Below, in pieces: positions 63,428 through 64,000 of a stretch of DNA of 64,000 bases. The notes beneath the pieces were generated by a model. That model did no database searches. It worked only from the letters and a program-made list of their open reading frames with translations, and was not told the DNA's origin. Numbering within the stretch: position 1 is the stretch's first letter; every line of letters begins with the position of its first letter. The position numbers and the translations under genes were made by a program. The stretch spans positions 186,001 to 250,000 of the forward strand of contig NZ_JAGHMF010000008.1 of NCBI RefSeq assembly GCF_017741815.1. Direction: 5' to 3'. The DNA comes from Rhizobium sp. 16-488-2b (GTDB lineage Bacteria; Pseudomonadota; Alphaproteobacteria; Rhizobiales; Rhizobiaceae).

Positions 63428-64000
63428 ACCGGGACGATCTCCAGTTCGATACCACAGCTCGCACGGAGATCGTGATATTGCGCGCTTGCACCTGACAGGG
63501 TCAGGCGAGCGCTGCCCGTCTCGATGGCGGTGGATGCGCCGGCTTCATCATCCGGAAGCGCAGAAAGCGAGCCCGCCTGTGGCAAGGCGATGGAGGCGAG
63601 ATGTGCGGCGCCGTTTGCATGCATCATCGTCTGCGGCAGCCACAGCAGGTCCGCCGTGTGATGCTGGCAGACAAGGCACTGCAGGCCGGGCGTGGCGGCC
63701 GGGTCGATGCGGGTGATCGAGAAGCGCAATTCGCCATCGGCGGTCATGCGGGAGAATTGCCTCACGGGTGCGGCAGGGGTGGCGTGCTGCGCCAGTACCC
63801 GTGCGGAAACCTCGATATCGTTGCTGCGCAGGGCGAGCCCGCGGATGCCGGCACCATCGGACAGGAGCTTTCGCCATGTCGCATTGGCGGACGTCTCGGC
63901 GACGATGCCCATGATCTCGATATAGCTTCCGTCAAGCATCACACATCGATTGGCGGTACCCATGGTTGCACTGTGCATAGTCTTCGGCGTCACATGCAAG
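63424..64000 (-). CDS. VOC family (glyoxalase-like) protein, 5' partial
   Basis: The last 190 or so residues of a Glyoxalase_3-type VOC protein; the N-terminal metal-binding strand lies beyond the window. Conserved stretches are GTANRCVMLDGSYIEIMGI near the edge of the window, GIRGLALRSNDIE, and DPAATPGLQCLVCQHHTADLLWLPQ. It starts the minus-strand operon with the FAD oxidoreductase and two CMD proteins. The TTG at 63999 is not taken as a real start because the domain is cut. Confidence 0.85.
   Translation of the reverse strand, partial: LHVTPKTMHSATMGTANRCVMLDGSYIEIMGIVAETSANATWRKLLSDGAGIRGLALRSNDIEVSARVLAQHATPAAPVRQFSRMTADGELRFSITRIDPAATPGLQCLVCQHHTADLLWLPQTMMHANGAAHLASIALPQAGSLSALPDDEAGASTAIETGSARLTLSGASAQYHDLRASCGIELEIVPV

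Noticed and set aside
1..64000. CRISPR arrays, tRNA or rRNA genes, insertion sequences, prophage or attachment sites
   Set aside because: None could be recognised by reading both strands; no direct-repeat arrays, cloverleaf-like sequences or transposase genes were seen.

Overview
The window is GC-rich, densely coded DNA from an alphaproteobacterium, most likely a Rhizobiaceae member (Rhizobium/Agrobacterium-like). The evidence is the type III cellulose operon bcsN-bcsA-bcsB-bcsZ-bcsK, a DUF982 protein, a CtrA-type box, many periplasmic-binding-protein ABC systems, a GH51 arabinofuranosidase locus with its ArsR-like regulator, and short translationally coupled operons (ATGA overlaps). No tRNA, rRNA, CRISPR array, insertion sequence or prophage was recognised. 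The first gene (FecCD permease) and the last gene (VOC-domain protein) run off the window edges.

Layout from left to right. 1-1228: end of an iron-siderophore type ABC importer. 1233-5088 (minus): sulfate/thiosulfate importer sbp-cysT-cysW-cysA. 5381-8770: a TPP riboswitch followed by a YkoF-like thiamine/HMP-binding protein and a ThiXZY-type pyrimidine importer. 9009-11154: small, mostly hypothetical genes. 11334-15670 (minus): an RND efflux pair with a clear terminator. 16371-25630: cellulose synthesis, preceded by a perfect TTAA-N7-TTAAC box. 26058-33874: a HAD phosphatase, a four-gene sugar ABC importer, a GH51 arabinofuranosidase and an ArsR-type regulator carrying a long C-terminal domain; AT-rich dyads lie in front of the last three transcription units. 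34655-39945 (minus): DUF3141 protein, phosphotransacetylase, acetate kinase and FabI, tightly packed. 40288-43932 (minus): idonate/ketogluconate-type dehydrogenases.

44310-60014 is the most unusual region. UbiD and UbiX (prenyl-FMN decarboxylase and its cofactor synthase), a dipeptide-type ABC importer, a PEP-mutase/isocitrate-lyase superfamily enzyme, a DUF2390 protein, a hydantoinase-like amidohydrolase with an altered metal motif, a carbamoylase-like M20 hydrolase, a histidine-ammonia-lyase-like MIO enzyme and a double-length tandem LysR regulator all point the same way. They look like one uptake-and-degradation pathway whose substrate I cannot name. The order of chemistry that fits is import, ring opening of a hydantoin-like group, removal of the carbamoyl group, ammonia elimination, then decarboxylation of the unsaturated acid.

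60204-64000: a degenerate cupin resembling DMSP-lyase-family proteins, then a minus-strand operon of a VOC protein, an FAD-dependent oxidoreductase and two carboxymuconolactone-decarboxylase (AhpD-fold) proteins. Start codons were chosen from ribosome binding sites, signal peptides and family lengths; several are GTG or TTG.
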